Source of the DNA: Phorcus lineatus | Taxonomy: Eukaryota > Mollusca > Gastropoda > Trochida > Trochidae | Length of the DNA: 64,000 bases | Direction of reading: 5' to 3' | NCBI GenBank assembly: GCA_921293015.1 | Contig: OV121083.1 | Span: 26,652,908 to 26,716,907 of the forward strand | Shown: positions 24,786-37,387 of the stretch, piece after piece | How positions within the stretch are numbered: the stretch's first letter is position 1 | Layout: each line of letters opens with the position of its first letter | Notes under the pieces: generated by a model | Seen by the model: only the letters and a program-made list of their open reading frames with translations | Told to the model about the DNA's origin: nothing | Database searches by the model: none | Position numbers and translations under genes: made by a program

Positions 24786-27700
24786 TCACTTCTTCGTTTC
24801 TTCTAAAGATGGTGCATGATGTGTTTGCTGTTTCTGTAAAATTGAATTAGACAAAAGTGATATAATAGAGTTTGAAGTTAAAACATGTAAAGATGGAAAC
24901 ACAAACTATAAAATTAAAAAGATATCAAATTTATGAAAAGTTGAAAGCAAGTTTACACTTAGATTTCCCTCTTATTTGACAGAAAACAGGTGATGTTATG
25001 ATCATGAAAATACCACATTTTATACTATACTTTTTGCAACCTTGATGAGTTCATGATCTCAGGTGAGGTGAGTTGAGATTTAACACCTCTTTCAAGATTA
25101 TTTCACTTATATCGCGGCTGCTAGTATTATTGCAGGGAGAAACCTGCGAGCATCGGCTGGAACTAGCAAACCATGGGTGGTACTAAGCTGAAATTCAGTG
25201 TAGCATTGCACCTAAACCGGACTGCGTGTGGAACAGTTCTCTTCTGCAGACAAAGTTGCCAAGCTCCTGGCGGGATTCAAACCACTGACCTCTTGATCCG
25301 AAGCCGAACGCGCTAACCACTGGGCTATCCCGCCCTTATAATCTGACTACTGCTCCACAGAGTTTCTGTCAATCGGGTTTGTCTGTGATTTTTCCCTACC
25401 ATAAATTCAAATATCACATCGTGTACATAGCTTTCTAGCTTTAGCACTGATTGGCTAGAGTGCTAAGGCCACCTAACAGTACTTTGGTCAGAAATACAAA
25501 GCAAGGTGTGAGTTTAGGTTTGATCCGATTTCAATGAGATTTTTTGGATAGCCAACTGGGATACTTCGAAGATTCTTAGATGATTCAGCATGATCAACCC
25601 TCATTGACTATTTTGAACAAAACTTCAACTTGAACTTACCTCATGTTTGACAAAAGATAGGAAAGAGTTCCAACATAGCGTTACCATGGAGACATACGCA
25701 ACACGGAATCGAGTAGGTAGAAAATAGAAATTCACAAATTGAGCAGGGGGCCATACACACCAATCAACCTGAAGAGTAATGAGAAATATAAAACCATATT
25801 AATAATTAAAAGAGGTATCCAAGGTCAAACAAAGAAACAAAATGTCATAAAGAGAAGAACCATTCTTTGTGAAATTCTATGGCGCCAGTATCATTGGAGG
25901 CAGTAAAACTTTTTTCAGTTGCCAATCCAAGGGGGTTCTGAAAAAACCCTCCCACCCCTCTTTTAAGGGACTTGATACCAGGTTTAACATCACTTCAAGG
26001 AGTATTACCTTGTAACATTGCTTCTAGTATTATTGCATGGAGAAATTAGCCTATATCACTATGCATTTCAATAAAATCTGCAAACATCAGCTAGAACTAG
26101 CAAACCATGGGATGTACTGCGTTGAATTTCTTTGTACCTCTTATCAATTTTTTTAATATAGTTTGATAATTTGAATTGTTTTTTATCATAATGTATTGTT
26201 CATTAGCCAGTCAAAAATGAGTATGTCACTGCAGGCTAAGACAAAAAAAATTTATCCCTCAAGCAAAAATGGAACTACAAATATCTCATAATATAACTTA
26301 ATAATCTCTTTATGGGTTGTGTACTTGATGAAATTTATTCTGGTTAACTCAACATCTTATTTAAAGCTGTCAACATTTTCACAGTTTTTTTTACCAAATC
26401 CTGTGATCTTACTTAAGGAAAGATAAAAACATGAACACTTACCAAATATATATACAGAAATTTCTCTTTCAATTCTTCAAAGCATTTAGAAACATCTTTT
26501 CCTTCTAATAATCCAAGACCTGGGATAGAAAATGGAAATGATTAACAAAGCAAAAAGGATTGACAATTTCATAATCAACTTTAAAGACATTTACATAAGA
26601 TACACTATATTTTATACGACACAGATAATCTTGCAAGTATACAAATTCCTACAGTTCTAGACAGATGCATCCTGCTACATCAGCGTATTTCTCTCCGCCT
26701 AGCTCCATCATATACCCTGATATCCTTTGGCCTTAAACGCTCATTTCGCTAAATATAGCAAGCCAATGAAATGACTCGCATTCAGCAATAGCAGCACTAC
26801 CCGGATGAGAATTCAAACAAATGTCAATGTAGGCTATAAATAGCCATGAGTAACCAGACGTAAGCGATACGAGCGTTTAAGGCCGAAGGATATCAGGGTA
26901 TATGATGGAGCTGGGCGGAGACAAATACGTTGATGTAGCAGGATGAGACTGATGTTGAGGTACAATACCTGTAAAAGTAAAAAAACAGTACAGGCCAAAT
27001 ATATTGGTTCATAAGTGTCCTTTTAACTTTGAAAACATTACTATTTTCTGTTTACAGAGGTATATGGATTTCACATTGCATATAGATATAAATGCTAATT
27101 GTCAAGGTAAAAAGAAATGTGAAAATTTTGTCAATTTTAATCGTGAAATTTTGCTTTTCCTGAGAACTCATCGTCTAATGCCCTTCCAAAACTGCACTTA
27201 TCTTTTGTATAATGAATCATCTAATTTTGTTGTTCGAATTTTTATCCACATATTAATTTTCTGAATTATTATTTCATCTATTAATCAATTTATCATTCAT
27301 TGATATCTGCATCGGAAGATTCAATATATTTGCATATTATTACACAATTCATCAACCCATAACCCATTCATTCATCTATTCCCTCATCTTACCTGCTATA
27401 TAAGAACTACAGAAGAAAGGTGCAGCACAGCTCTGATCAGCTATTATTTTCTTCACGACTACTTTTCCTCCCGATCCCTTCACCGCCATGTCCAGCCCCT
27501 TGTACCAAGCATGGTTCAGTGGACCCAGAATCAAACCCAGGACAAACACTCGTCCTGTAATATCAACAAACAAGAACCTCAAGGCACCAACTCTTGCACT
27601 GACTGTACCAACAACTTATCCTCTCAGCTACCAAGACCTTGATGTCCAACAACCCATACTTCTCATCATGTTATCTTTAATAGCTTTAATGTATTATCCT

Positions 27701-29145
27701 TTTATGTCAAAATGTTACCTTATCCTGTTATTTTTACCTCTTTATTCTACCCTTATGTAATTTATGCACAAAATTTATTTTTAATTTATTAATTTATTTA
27801 TAAAAGGCTGTATCTCACCATTATGGTTTATAAATATTTTTTAATATTTTTTTTTATTCCTGATATCAACATACAGAAATATATATATATATACCTATAT
27901 ATATATAAATACACTTGTAATACATTTTGTTAGCATAGTATTTTTCATGTTGATAACAGAATTTTTAACACCGAGCGAAAATAAGAAAATTAAAGCACAA
28001 AGACATTTCAATCACTTACTCATTCACACCCTTGTAATTCCTATAGCATTATCTCAAATATTCTCTATAGTGATTTATGAATAAATTTGACCATAATGCC
28101 CAATTGCTTGAAAACGGTACAAGAGCCTAAACCATAACGTCACTATCAGTACAAGAAAGAAGTTGATAATCCATAAAATTCCCTGTCTTCCTTAAACTCA
28201 CAACTTCTGAAATGCCACTCAAACAGTTGTTAACATTTATTTCTGGTGTTTTTCATTTGCAATTAAAAAAGGAAAATGCAATCATTTTGGAATTAAGCAA
28301 TATCTATGCATCTTTAGAATTATGCGCATTTTGAACTTAACTAAGTTCAAATGGTATTCTTGCTCTAAATAAGCCACATACATATTTAGGTAACATTCTC
28401 TTTGTCACTTAAAGGAAATATGAAACATGAGAAAAAATCATAATCAAATTGATTTACCTTTTAATCTATAAATATATAATAGGGTCACATATGTCAGATT
28501 CAATTACATTTTCTAATCATCAAGCTCATTTCAATTAATATTTATGACATACAGCCCATACAAAAGCCATGTATGAACTTCTAATATCTTGTCTCACGGC
28601 TGGAAAGTTAAGTTTTTCTTTAACAATATCTAATTTTACGTTTTTAAACACTTATAATAGTGTTTTGAAGTGAACCAGGAGACTACCCCCTTTCATAATC
28701 CCTCAATATTATTTTTAAAAGAGTCAGATTAAAACTAATTCTTAAAACAATTGTGTAATAAAATAATTTCTGGATTATAAAACCTTATATTGTTGAAAAT
28801 GCTTAATAAATTTAAGTCATATTACAAACAGAAAATTACTCAGTTTGAAAAAATATATGTATTTATGAAATCGTGCTAATGTGTATTTTTAGTTCACGCA
28901 CGAACTCATAAAAAAAATTTGCTGTAAGGCACATATCAGATTTAGTTTTTCAAATTAGCAAATGAATTACCAGTCCTCTTGTAGTCAAAGGTCGGTTTCT
29001 CACCCTCAACTGACAGCTTTTCGATGTTCTGCACGAAACAGTCCCCAAGAGACAACAATCCACTGTAGGTCACAGTGTTCGCTAGTAAAAGGTGTTCCCG
29101 AAACATCCTACTGACAAAAGCTTGCATCCGACCAAACACAGACAT
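24786..29145 (-). CDS. MPV17L2: Mpv17-like protein 2, mitochondrial membrane
   Basis: Five exons join in frame to 196 residues (the human protein is about 206): 29145-28971, 27554-27393, 26519-26443, 25768-25640 and 24833-24786 (stop TGA). All introns are GT-AG. Family hallmarks appear in order: LLLANTVTYSGLLSLGDCFVQ, GLILGPLNHAWYKGLD, KKIIADQSCAAPFF, and in exon 4 DWCVWPPAQFVNFYFLP followed by FRVAYVSMVTLCWNSFLS. These are Mpv17/PMP22-family signatures, and the order and spacing match MPV17L2 best. The family consists of small four-helix membrane proteins; vertebrate MPV17L2 is in the mitochondrial inner membrane and supports mitoribosome assembly. Exon 5 encodes only a short polar tail. The start is the first ATG of the exon, followed by a basic amphipathic stretch. 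A SINE and a MITE lie in the introns. Confidence 0.92.
25065..25336 (-). repeat. tRNA-derived SINE in MPV17L2 intron 4
   Basis: On the minus strand the head reads GGGCGGGATAGCCCAGTGG (A box TAGCCCAGTGG) and then GGTTTGAATCCC (B box), typical of RNA polymerase III promoters. A unique body and a tail ending near CTCAACTCACCTCACC follow. Same strand as the host gene. A diverged fragment of the body lies at 25975-26130. Confidence 0.85.
25975..26130 (-). repeat. Truncated SINE body fragment
   Basis: Matches part of the body of the SINE at 25065-25336, with shared CTAGTATTATTGCA, GGAGAAA and GAACTAGCAAACCATGGG blocks. It lacks the tRNA-like head. Same orientation. Confidence 0.65.
26667..26946. 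mobile_element. Long-TIR MITE in MPV17L2 intron 2
   Basis: About 80-bp inverted arms (26667-26750 and about 26862-26946) share GCATCCTGCTACATCA, CTCCATCATATACCCTGATA and GGCCTTAAACGCTC with only a few mismatches. The centre is about 110 bp of AT-rich DNA. No coding capacity. Confidence 0.85.
27868..27912. repeat. (AT)n microsatellite
   Basis: Two short TATATATA runs separated by CCTA, in MPV17L2 intron 1. Confidence 0.7.
27930..28110. repeat. Dispersed repeat, copy 1
   Basis: Aligns by eye in direct orientation with 61655-61855, with shared CATGTTGATAACAGAATTTT, CATTCACAC, ATAGCATTATCT and TGCCCAATT blocks. Copy 1 is in an MPV17L2 intron and copy 2 is in the ABCA gene. Function and class unknown. 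Confidence 0.6.
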
Positions 29146-30507
29146 TTTGACAGTTCAAAGTTTTTTCTAATTATAAAACAGTATGAAATATCGTATCATA
29201 ACATTCTTAAACGTTAGCAAGTCTTGTTGTGCTTATGAAATACACCGCTACAACGACCTTCGAAGATGCAGCTTTTGCCTGACATTACAATGCACGTGTT
29301 GATTTGTTTACCTATCATAGTTATCTCCCTTTGACCGGTAGTTTAACGGGGTTCCTAAATTACTATTACTGTTGTAAAATATGGAAAAAAATAATTTTTT
29401 CTGTCGTATTTTCTCAATCACGTTCCACGTATCCACTTTTTCAGACTGCTATCAACTATTTATGGTCTTAGTATTTCATGTTCATTTTTTCTTTCACACC
29501 TTTTTAATCAACAATTTGTTTGTCGTAAAATAAAGTATGTGCGGTAATAATATTACAACAACAAAATATGTTTTAAAAAATAATTGTCTTAAAGGATTTT
29601 TCTAAATAAGATTAACCATATAAGTGAATGAATGAATTAAATCATATTTAAAAAGTTAGTTTTACAATAACGTTAACCAGAATTCGTTCTTGATAAGAAA
29701 ATAGTTCGTGTTAGAATGTGTGAGGTATTATCAATATGAATACTTATGTATCACATATTGGTTTTATTTGCCACATATACAAAATTATATTGATGAATGG
29801 AAGGAAGTTAGTATTTACAAACTAACTTTAATTTCTACAAAAGCAGACGATTTCCCCATTCACTAATGTGTATTCCTACACACGCACCTGCCTAACCTTT
29901 TACATAACAAACATGATAAAAGATCTTTGATGGAGTTCAGTGACTGAGCTTATATATACTAGGTGAGTGTCATCATTGAGAAATATTTTTATTTTTAAAG
30001 AAAACCATCATTATTCAGATATTTGTGATTGAAAAGATGTACGGCGCCTCAGTTATGTTACAAACATTCATGATAAACTGACAGTGACTAAATCTAAACA
30101 TAACTGGATAGAAATCAAGGCCTAATATAAGAAAGTGTGTTTTTAAAAATGATTCTCAATTGTTATCATTTATTGATGTCATAAGTCATAGATGTCATAT
30201 ATTTTATTTGTTATGTACAAAGACTTATTGGTGGAATGAAACGTTGTGGGTTACTTTAATTAATATTACTGTCACACAGTTTATTCATTTATTTATTTAT
30301 TAATAATTAAGTTCAGAGCTCCAGGTAAGCTCAAATTGGCAAAAATGGTATGATGGTCCTACAATTTAAGGATTCAGTGGGTAGTTCAAATTTTAAGTGT
30401 GCATTATCACAATTTTTTATACCACAACCATATTTTTAAGTTTGCATATTGATATAATTGATATTACAAAATAATTATCACATATTATATGTAAATCCTG
30501 TTAAAAA
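29146..30507. other. Intergenic, upstream of MPV17L2
   Basis: The MPV17L2 promoter should lie within the first few hundred bases, but no core element is obvious. The remainder is AT-rich with no recognised gene. Confidence 0.5.
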
Positions 30508-30676
30508 GCATGCTTTGTCTTTTAATACCAAATCAATCAGTAAGTAGTTTTTAAAGACGATATAAAAAATATACCAGTCAAAATAACTAATCAGAGGGCA
30601 GGCAGCATACCTTGTCTATTAATACAAGATCAATCAGTGAGTAGTTATTAAAGTCAATATAAAAAATATACCAGTA
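30508..30676. repeat. Tandem duplication, ~97-bp unit
   Basis: Two diverged units start at 30508 and 30605, sharing CTTGTC, AATCAATCAGT, AGTAGTT and TATAAAAAATATACCAGT blocks. The second is truncated at an A-run. Confidence 0.75.
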
Positions 30677-33600
30677 AAAAAAAAAAAAATTATGTATGAT
30701 ACATGCGTGCAAATTAAATTCACATTTACATAAAAATTTTGTTGTAACAAAATACTCCCATAAACGTTACGTTTAAAACAAGTTTTATCAGAATACATAA
30801 AGATGATATACCTGGTATGTTTAAATTTCCTCATGTATCTGGTAATATCAGTGTAATATGATACCCATATTTATAAAAAAAATTGTGTAAATACGCATTA
30901 TCATTTTTTCTTGCGTGTATTTAACTCTTTTTAAAAAATTTTCTATATGCAGGCATTTATGATTTGTGCGTATTTCATCTTTTGTTTTGCATATCATACA
31001 CAAAGTAACAAAGCTTATCTGGAGCTCTGAAAGGTGTTCAGTTCAGCCATCAGTTATTTACATTATTGGAACAGTTTGGTCTGAAGCTATAAACTATCTT
31101 TTAGTTATCATTCACATCATCTATACTTCATTTGATTACAACACTTCAGTGTAATTCAATTTCAAAACTCTTTATCTTTTTAAATTTATGAGAATGTCAT
31201 TATAACAACCAAAAAATGTTGCCATAACATTACATTAATTACAATCTTGATTTGAGCACAGTGGTGTAATGGTAAGCATGCTGGCTGCTCCGGCCAGATA
31301 GGTTTACATCACATAGAGACACAAAACATTTGTGACTTCATACTGTGTACTCAGAGGGCAGGCAAGTTTTCTGGATCAGTGCGCCATGAAAATAATCAAC
31401 ATTATTATCGTTATTTATTTAAACCTGTCCAGTGTCACTATGATGCACTGATTTTGTTTGCAAGAAAATTATCTCACTCTTGGTTTATAAAAGTTGATCC
31501 TTTTCAACAGATACAGGAGACTTGATGTGGCCTTAGAATGTCCCTGTTCATTTACCTGTTTTTTTTAAATGAAAATATGACCAAAAACCTCATAAAACAT
31601 GTTTCTAATTTGGCTAAGCTGTGATTAGAACAATAAAAAAAATTTACTTTATCAGACAATAAAGGTATAGTTTTCTCATGATGTAACAATTAGATAAAAG
31701 AAGATGAAAGCCATTCTGACTTGTGCAATTCTGAAAATACAAGTCACAGGATCACACCCTTAAAACATATTCCCATTTTCTTCCTCAGAAGCAAAAGGTC
31801 TAGAAAGTTTAAACTTTATGGATGATGGGGATTCTAAGTTATAGATTTGGTGACCCTATGACCCCTCATAAGGGCCACAGAGGCCGAACCCTGAAAACTT
31901 TTTTATCTCTTTTTCCCCCAAAACTGAAATCCTATGTACAGACTCCTAAGTTCATGATGATTTCAATAAATAGATTTCGTGATATTTTGACATACATTTG
32001 GTGACCCAGTGACCATACATAAACTAAATCATAGATTACCTAATGAGCTAAAGAGCCAAAGGCTTTATCTTTGTACTGAACATTTTGCATAAATGATAGC
32101 ATCATTTAAGGTAATGTTGAAAAAAGTTGTTTTATTTATAGATTTGACTAAACCTCACACTGCGTTGAATATACTGAACCAAGTGTATATTTAACAAGAC
32201 CAAAATAGCATCTTTGAAATTTCATGCTCTGAATCCTTAACATCCGTTTATTTAGAAAAGAATTCAAACGATTGTGAAAGACATGTAGAAGAATGTTTGA
32301 ATACATTTTCCCATTTCTACACACGTAAAAAGCAAAGATGTTAAAGTGCAAATATATTACATTAGGTACATTGATGAGTAGTGAATAAATGACTTTGGAA
32401 GGACTTTACTCATATAAGTTTATCAATGACTTTGCTATCTGCCGCTCATTGAGTCATCAAGTATTCTATTACGCAATCTATACCAGTGATGCATGAAGCA
32501 AGTTTCTCTTTATCTCCCGTCTAGTGACCAAGTTGACTATCAAGTCAGCCAATTCCTCAGTGTAATCAACAAGTTGACTGTGAAGATTTGGCCTAAAGCC
32601 ATCAAATTACATAGGCCTGAAGCAAATCTTATAATCAACTTAAGCTTATACCAGAGAATGCTGATTCATTTCTAGGACACTCTTGTGTAAGCTTTGTTAG
32701 CGGGTAGCCAGTCTCAGGTTTTGCTGGAAACACGTGACCTAAGTGTAAGTTCACATGTTTGTATACACGTGAACCTTCCATCAGTGGAGTTGCTCATGCG
32801 AAGCATTCACATTTTGGCCACCACTAAATCACGGGTGTAAAAGTTACTGGAAATCTGAGGACCTGTTGGACATTGAATTGGTGTCTGGATTTCCAACTCT
32901 CTTGCCAAAGATAATGTAGGTAGATGTGTTTAAATCCTAACATACCCTCTGTAGGTGTTTTAATGGTATGACAGTGTATTTATATTGACAGATTTGTTTA
33001 TTGGGGAAAAACTATGGCTGCACTTGTACCAAAGAAACTCGAGAATGCAAACAAGTTTCTGAAACACTGTGTCACAAACCTGTCATGAAGTGTTAAGGGC
33101 TTAATAGACATGAGAAACTGTTAACATTTTATGATATCTGGGTGATATACGAATACATAACCTTCTTATCTGTTGACTGTAAAAAGACCCAGGGTCATCA
33201 GACATGTTGGTTTGTTAGTGTATGTGATCATGTATAGGAGTATTTTATTACTATGTAAATATTATGTGTACAGTGGAATACACAGGCAAAGTAACATTGC
33301 ATTATTGGAGATTATCAAATTGTCATGTAATCATATCATGAAATTAATCTTTGACTCAACACTCAACCAAGATATTTTGTATCAAATGTTTTAGGTGTAT
33401 AACAGTGCTCCAGATAATATTTGGACCTATTGGATATTTACTCCCTGATTTGGTTGCCATTGAGCAAAATCAAATTCTCAGATTTCTGACAATTGAGTAT
33501 TTTAAATAAAAATGAGATTGTACACTTTTATTTAAAATTATTGGGTTACTCTGCGGAAAGCAAACCCTACTGCATATATTTCTGTTATCATGGCATATTA

Positions 33601-33963
33601 ATTAGTTAAACTCCATTAGATTTAAAATAATGTCAACTTTGATTTACTGAATACAAGAAACATTAATACCTTGATTTATCATGTTTATTGAAATTTTTCT
33701 TTAACTTTAATGACAGTTTTAGTTTTCAACACCAATAGTAGTGTAGCAGCGGTAGGAGGGTTTTCTCAAGAATAACCACAAAGCCACTGGTGGGTATTTT
33801 CCTTCATAGACTTTATTACATTGGTATGTAATAGTTTTAGCCAGGTGGGTTTAACCCGAGCTCTTGCATACACTTGTAGATGCCACTGCTGAGCCTACGT
33901 CATATTTTCAAACTGAAAACACTTCCAGAACACCATGGTCTCGATCCTTATGAATATAAAGAC
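30677..33963. other. Intergenic, no gene seen apart from a SINE head
   Basis: AT-rich DNA with decayed repeats. Short open frames (about 60 codons near 31.8 and 32.5 kb) have no family resemblance. Confidence 0.45.
31257..31400 (+). repeat. Decayed tRNA-derived SINE
   Basis: The head GTGGTGTAATGGTAAGCATG and a degraded B box (GGTTTACATCA) resemble the SINE at 7410, which has TAGTGTAGTGTTTGCATGC and GGTTCGAATCC. Confidence 0.55.
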
Positions 33964-34138
33964 CAGGGATTGGGAAAGACACCTTTAACAATTGGCCATT
34001 TTCAGGGCTTTTAGTCATTTTCAGAATTTTGAATGGGCCATTCCCCCTTGTAGCAATGGTAAAATTTCCAATTATGATGGGCCATTTTTTCATCCAATGT
34101 GCAAAATGGCCCATGGCCCCTGCCTTTCCCAATCCCTG
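33964..34138. mobile_element. MITE with CAGGGATTGGGAAAG ends, copy 1
   Basis: 175 bp with perfect terminal inverted repeats CAGGGATTGGGAAAG / CTTTCCCAATCCCTG. It is flanked on both sides by AAAGAC (33958-33963 and 34139-34144), a 6-bp target-site duplication. The interior has repeated GGGCCATT blocks. The second copy is at 37214-37387. CAG ends suggest a hAT relative; some hAT groups are reported with shorter duplications than the usual 8 bp. Confidence 0.9.
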
Positions 34139-36229
34139 AAAGACGATCATCACATGGTCAAAGTGACTGACCCACACAACTTCTAATATTGCCAATGAAA
34201 TATAATTTACATGAACCTTATAAAGACTATGTTATGCTTGGCTGAACTCCAAACAATAGAACTTACATGAAGAACCTGAGCAAGGGGCAGCTTGGGATAG
34301 ATTGCAATGTGAAAAGGATGCAGTGCAAGTTAGTAGAGCTGAACTTAAGGTTACACTAAGATTGAATTGTTGTTTAGAGAGTTTATGGTATGTTATAAAA
34401 TGTTTAATGTAAAATAATGATTTAAAATGGTTAGATTTACTTTATTTAATGAGAAAGTATTTCTCATCAAAAGATCACAAACAACTATTTACACTTCACA
34501 TGTTTATTAAAAAAATTATATACAATTCAAATTATTGACTGAGACTGCCACAGTAGCTCATATTCATTTCAGTTCCATAATAAGCAGGAATTTGTTTTTC
34601 CATTAAGAACATGTTTTCAAACATGATAGAAATATTTATTCTCTGTTTTTTTAATGCTTGGAAATAAACTTAAGGCTTGTTCTTTCACCCTGGTTTCATT
34701 GATTTATAAAACAACGGGCTGTGTGGCTCCTTACATAACAATAATGTAACTAAAATTAATGGAGAGGCTTCTCATAAAACAAATGCTTTACAGATTCCAC
34801 ACAACTTAAAATAACACAAAAGCATTGGTTTATATTCCAAACATTTTTTTAGAGCTTTGATATCCTTGCTCCCCAACTTTATGATCAAATTCGTAAGTGT
34901 TTACAAGCTGTTCAGTACAGGACGCAAGATGTTTGATTCTTTTGAGTTAAAAGAAGACGTCTTCATACCTGTATGCCAATATTTTTATTGAAATATGTTT
35001 AAATTGATTATCTGAGTAAATTACCCAGATATGCAACTCGTCCGTAGCAATGGTATGAGTATTAGATCGATGTAATCGGAGGTACAGTATAATAGGTTAT
35101 AACATATTTCTTTCTTCTGTTACTTTGCGTGCATATATGACTGATTGAATACCTATGCAAGTTGACATTTTCACCTTAGATTTGTATGTTCGGTAATCTT
35201 GTTACACTTAAAGGACGATAAAAGATCTGAGTTAATATTTGTGTCTTCCTTGCCTTGTGCTCCGATTATAAGGATATAGCAAGGCAATATTGTTACTGGC
35301 GCTCAAGGGTGGCTGCCGGCTGCACTTCAATTATTGCACAAAAAGAATTTCCAAATGTACTTGTATGTGTCTTGTGCATGTTATACATACTTTAGCAAGG
35401 TGACAGAAGGTCACCAGAGGCTTTCATTAATATCCAAGGCAGATATTGCATGGGTAATCCTTTTAAACACCTAAACCTGTTTTTTTGTGTGAGATTTCAA
35501 AAGATTAACATATCTATATATACCCTTCAGCAGTGAAGTTAGCATTGAGATCAAACATTGCCAATGAACAAAGGTCACACTGACCCATGTGCATGAATTT
35601 AGGTCACTTGAACATGTATTCAGGATGAAGATGTTTCCTGATTAAGGCTTCTTGATGAGTTCAATGAACATGAATCCTGTTAGTTGGCCTGTACTTGACA
35701 TCTTCCAAGCCTGTGGTTATGTTTGGTGGTCACATAACATTATTCAAGTGTACATTTTTACACTGAATATTAACACTAATCCTTTAGCCAAAGGCTATGA
35801 GAAATGACTTTTTGCCAGTAAAGTATCAGACAGTAACCCCTGAAGGGTTATAAAGAATTCCAAACTGTGACCTCTGACATAAAAATATTTTTAGGCCTTC
35901 AGCAGTTTTAAACGTGTAAATAGCAATTAGGATTTTGTGTCCTTTACTTTTACTTAAGATTTTAGTTACTAACCTACAGGGGGATGCTGTTGTTTTAGTG
36001 TTTGAGGAAATTAGAATTACCACACCTCCACCATATTTTTATATCATTTCCATTCTTGAACGATCATCAGGAGTTCTCCAGTCAGGGTACAATATAGCAG
36101 GAATGGAATCTATCTATATATATATCATGACTTATATCATCATATCTTTCATCATCTTGTTCCTATTTATCTGTGAGGCTTCTACAATACGCAGATCGTC
36201 ATTGAAAATATCCATATACTGTTAACCCA
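34139..36229. other. Intergenic, no gene seen
   Basis: No coding exon or strong repeat recognised in this AT-rich stretch. Confidence 0.45.
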
Positions 36230-36684
36230 TTCTCTCCCGACAGAGGTAGCTCCCTCTTAAATTCATATACAACCTCTGTCTTAATACAAAGGTTTCTCAG
36301 GTCTCCGGCACTTTCCCCTAGCGGGACAATATAGCAACTTAAACTACCTTGCTATATTTCAGCCAATGAAAACAACGAATGCATGAATAACATATTTGAT
36401 ATCACACAGGACTGTACAATGTAACAGTGGCAAAGTGAGGCGTATGTGGGCTGTAAAGACGACTCAAAGTGCCAGGTGCATATTTGAATAAAGTTTAGCT
36501 TTTGGAAAGCTTACGTAAATAACTAAGGCCATTTGAATTATAACATTTGAAACGGCGTCGCTGATTGCACAACTAAGTTTGATTGCATCCAATCAGCGTT
36601 CGACATTTCGTGCACAAGAAACCTTCGAATTAAGACAGAGGTTGTATAGGAATTTATGACGGAGCTACCTCTGTTGGGAGAGAA
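36230..36684. mobile_element. Long-TIR MITE, copy 2
   Basis: The left end TCTCTCCCGACAGAGGTAGC has its inverse, GCTACCTCTGTTGGGAGAGA, at the right end. The inverted similarity continues inward for about 55 bp through TATACAACCTCTGTCTTAAT. Colinear with 22957-23400 and better preserved. Confidence 0.85.
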
Positions 36685-37213
36685 AGCTGTTAACAATGTA
36701 AATGCTAATTATAATATCTACCCAGGTACTTGGCCAACCCAACATTATGATAGATAGGAAATATCTTTCAACATAAATTTTAATCCAAATCACAAACTCC
36801 TGAGTCACATACGCTTAACAAAACATAATTTGTCCATGTTTCATAAGAAATTGTCCTGGGGAACATTTGTTTTAGTTCATGAAATGTTCGTTTTCGTTAT
36901 ATTTGAAGAAACTGCTTTGTTATATTCATTATTGAATATAAGCTTAGTTTACACTTTACTATTTCTACAACATTCACTTTATTGTCAATGGTCAGAGCTG
37001 TGTTACCTAGAAGATAATCAGAAGTTACCTGAAGAGTTGCCATAGCAACAAGTCTTTTCAAACAAGCAGGTTATGGATTTTTGGGATGGGTGGTTTATTT
37101 GTACAGGTAATCTATCTCATTTCAGTGATAATATGGTCAATAGTTGCAAAATAATGTTAGTTTGGTAAAAGAACTCTTGGTCTAGATAAATGGTTTAGTT
37201 GTTATGAGGTGAA

Positions 37214-37387
37214 CAGGGATTGGGAAAGACACATTTGACAATGGGCCATTTTCAGGGCTTTGAGTCATTCTCAGAATTTTGAATGGGCCATTCCCCTTAG
37301 AACAATGGTAAAATTTCTAATTTGAATGGGCCATTTTTTCATCCAATGTGCAAAATGGCCCATGGCTCCTGCCTTTCCCAATCCCTG
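37214..37387. mobile_element. MITE with CAGGGATTGGGAAAG ends, copy 2
   Basis: 174 bp and about 90 percent identical by eye to 33964-34138. Flanked by GGTGAA on both sides (37208-37213 and 37388-37393), a 6-bp target-site duplication that differs from that of copy 1. This confirms independent insertion. Confidence 0.9.

Noticed and set aside
25262-25336. Possible tRNA gene on the minus strand
   Set aside because: Good A and B boxes, but it continues into a SINE body with a related fragment nearby.
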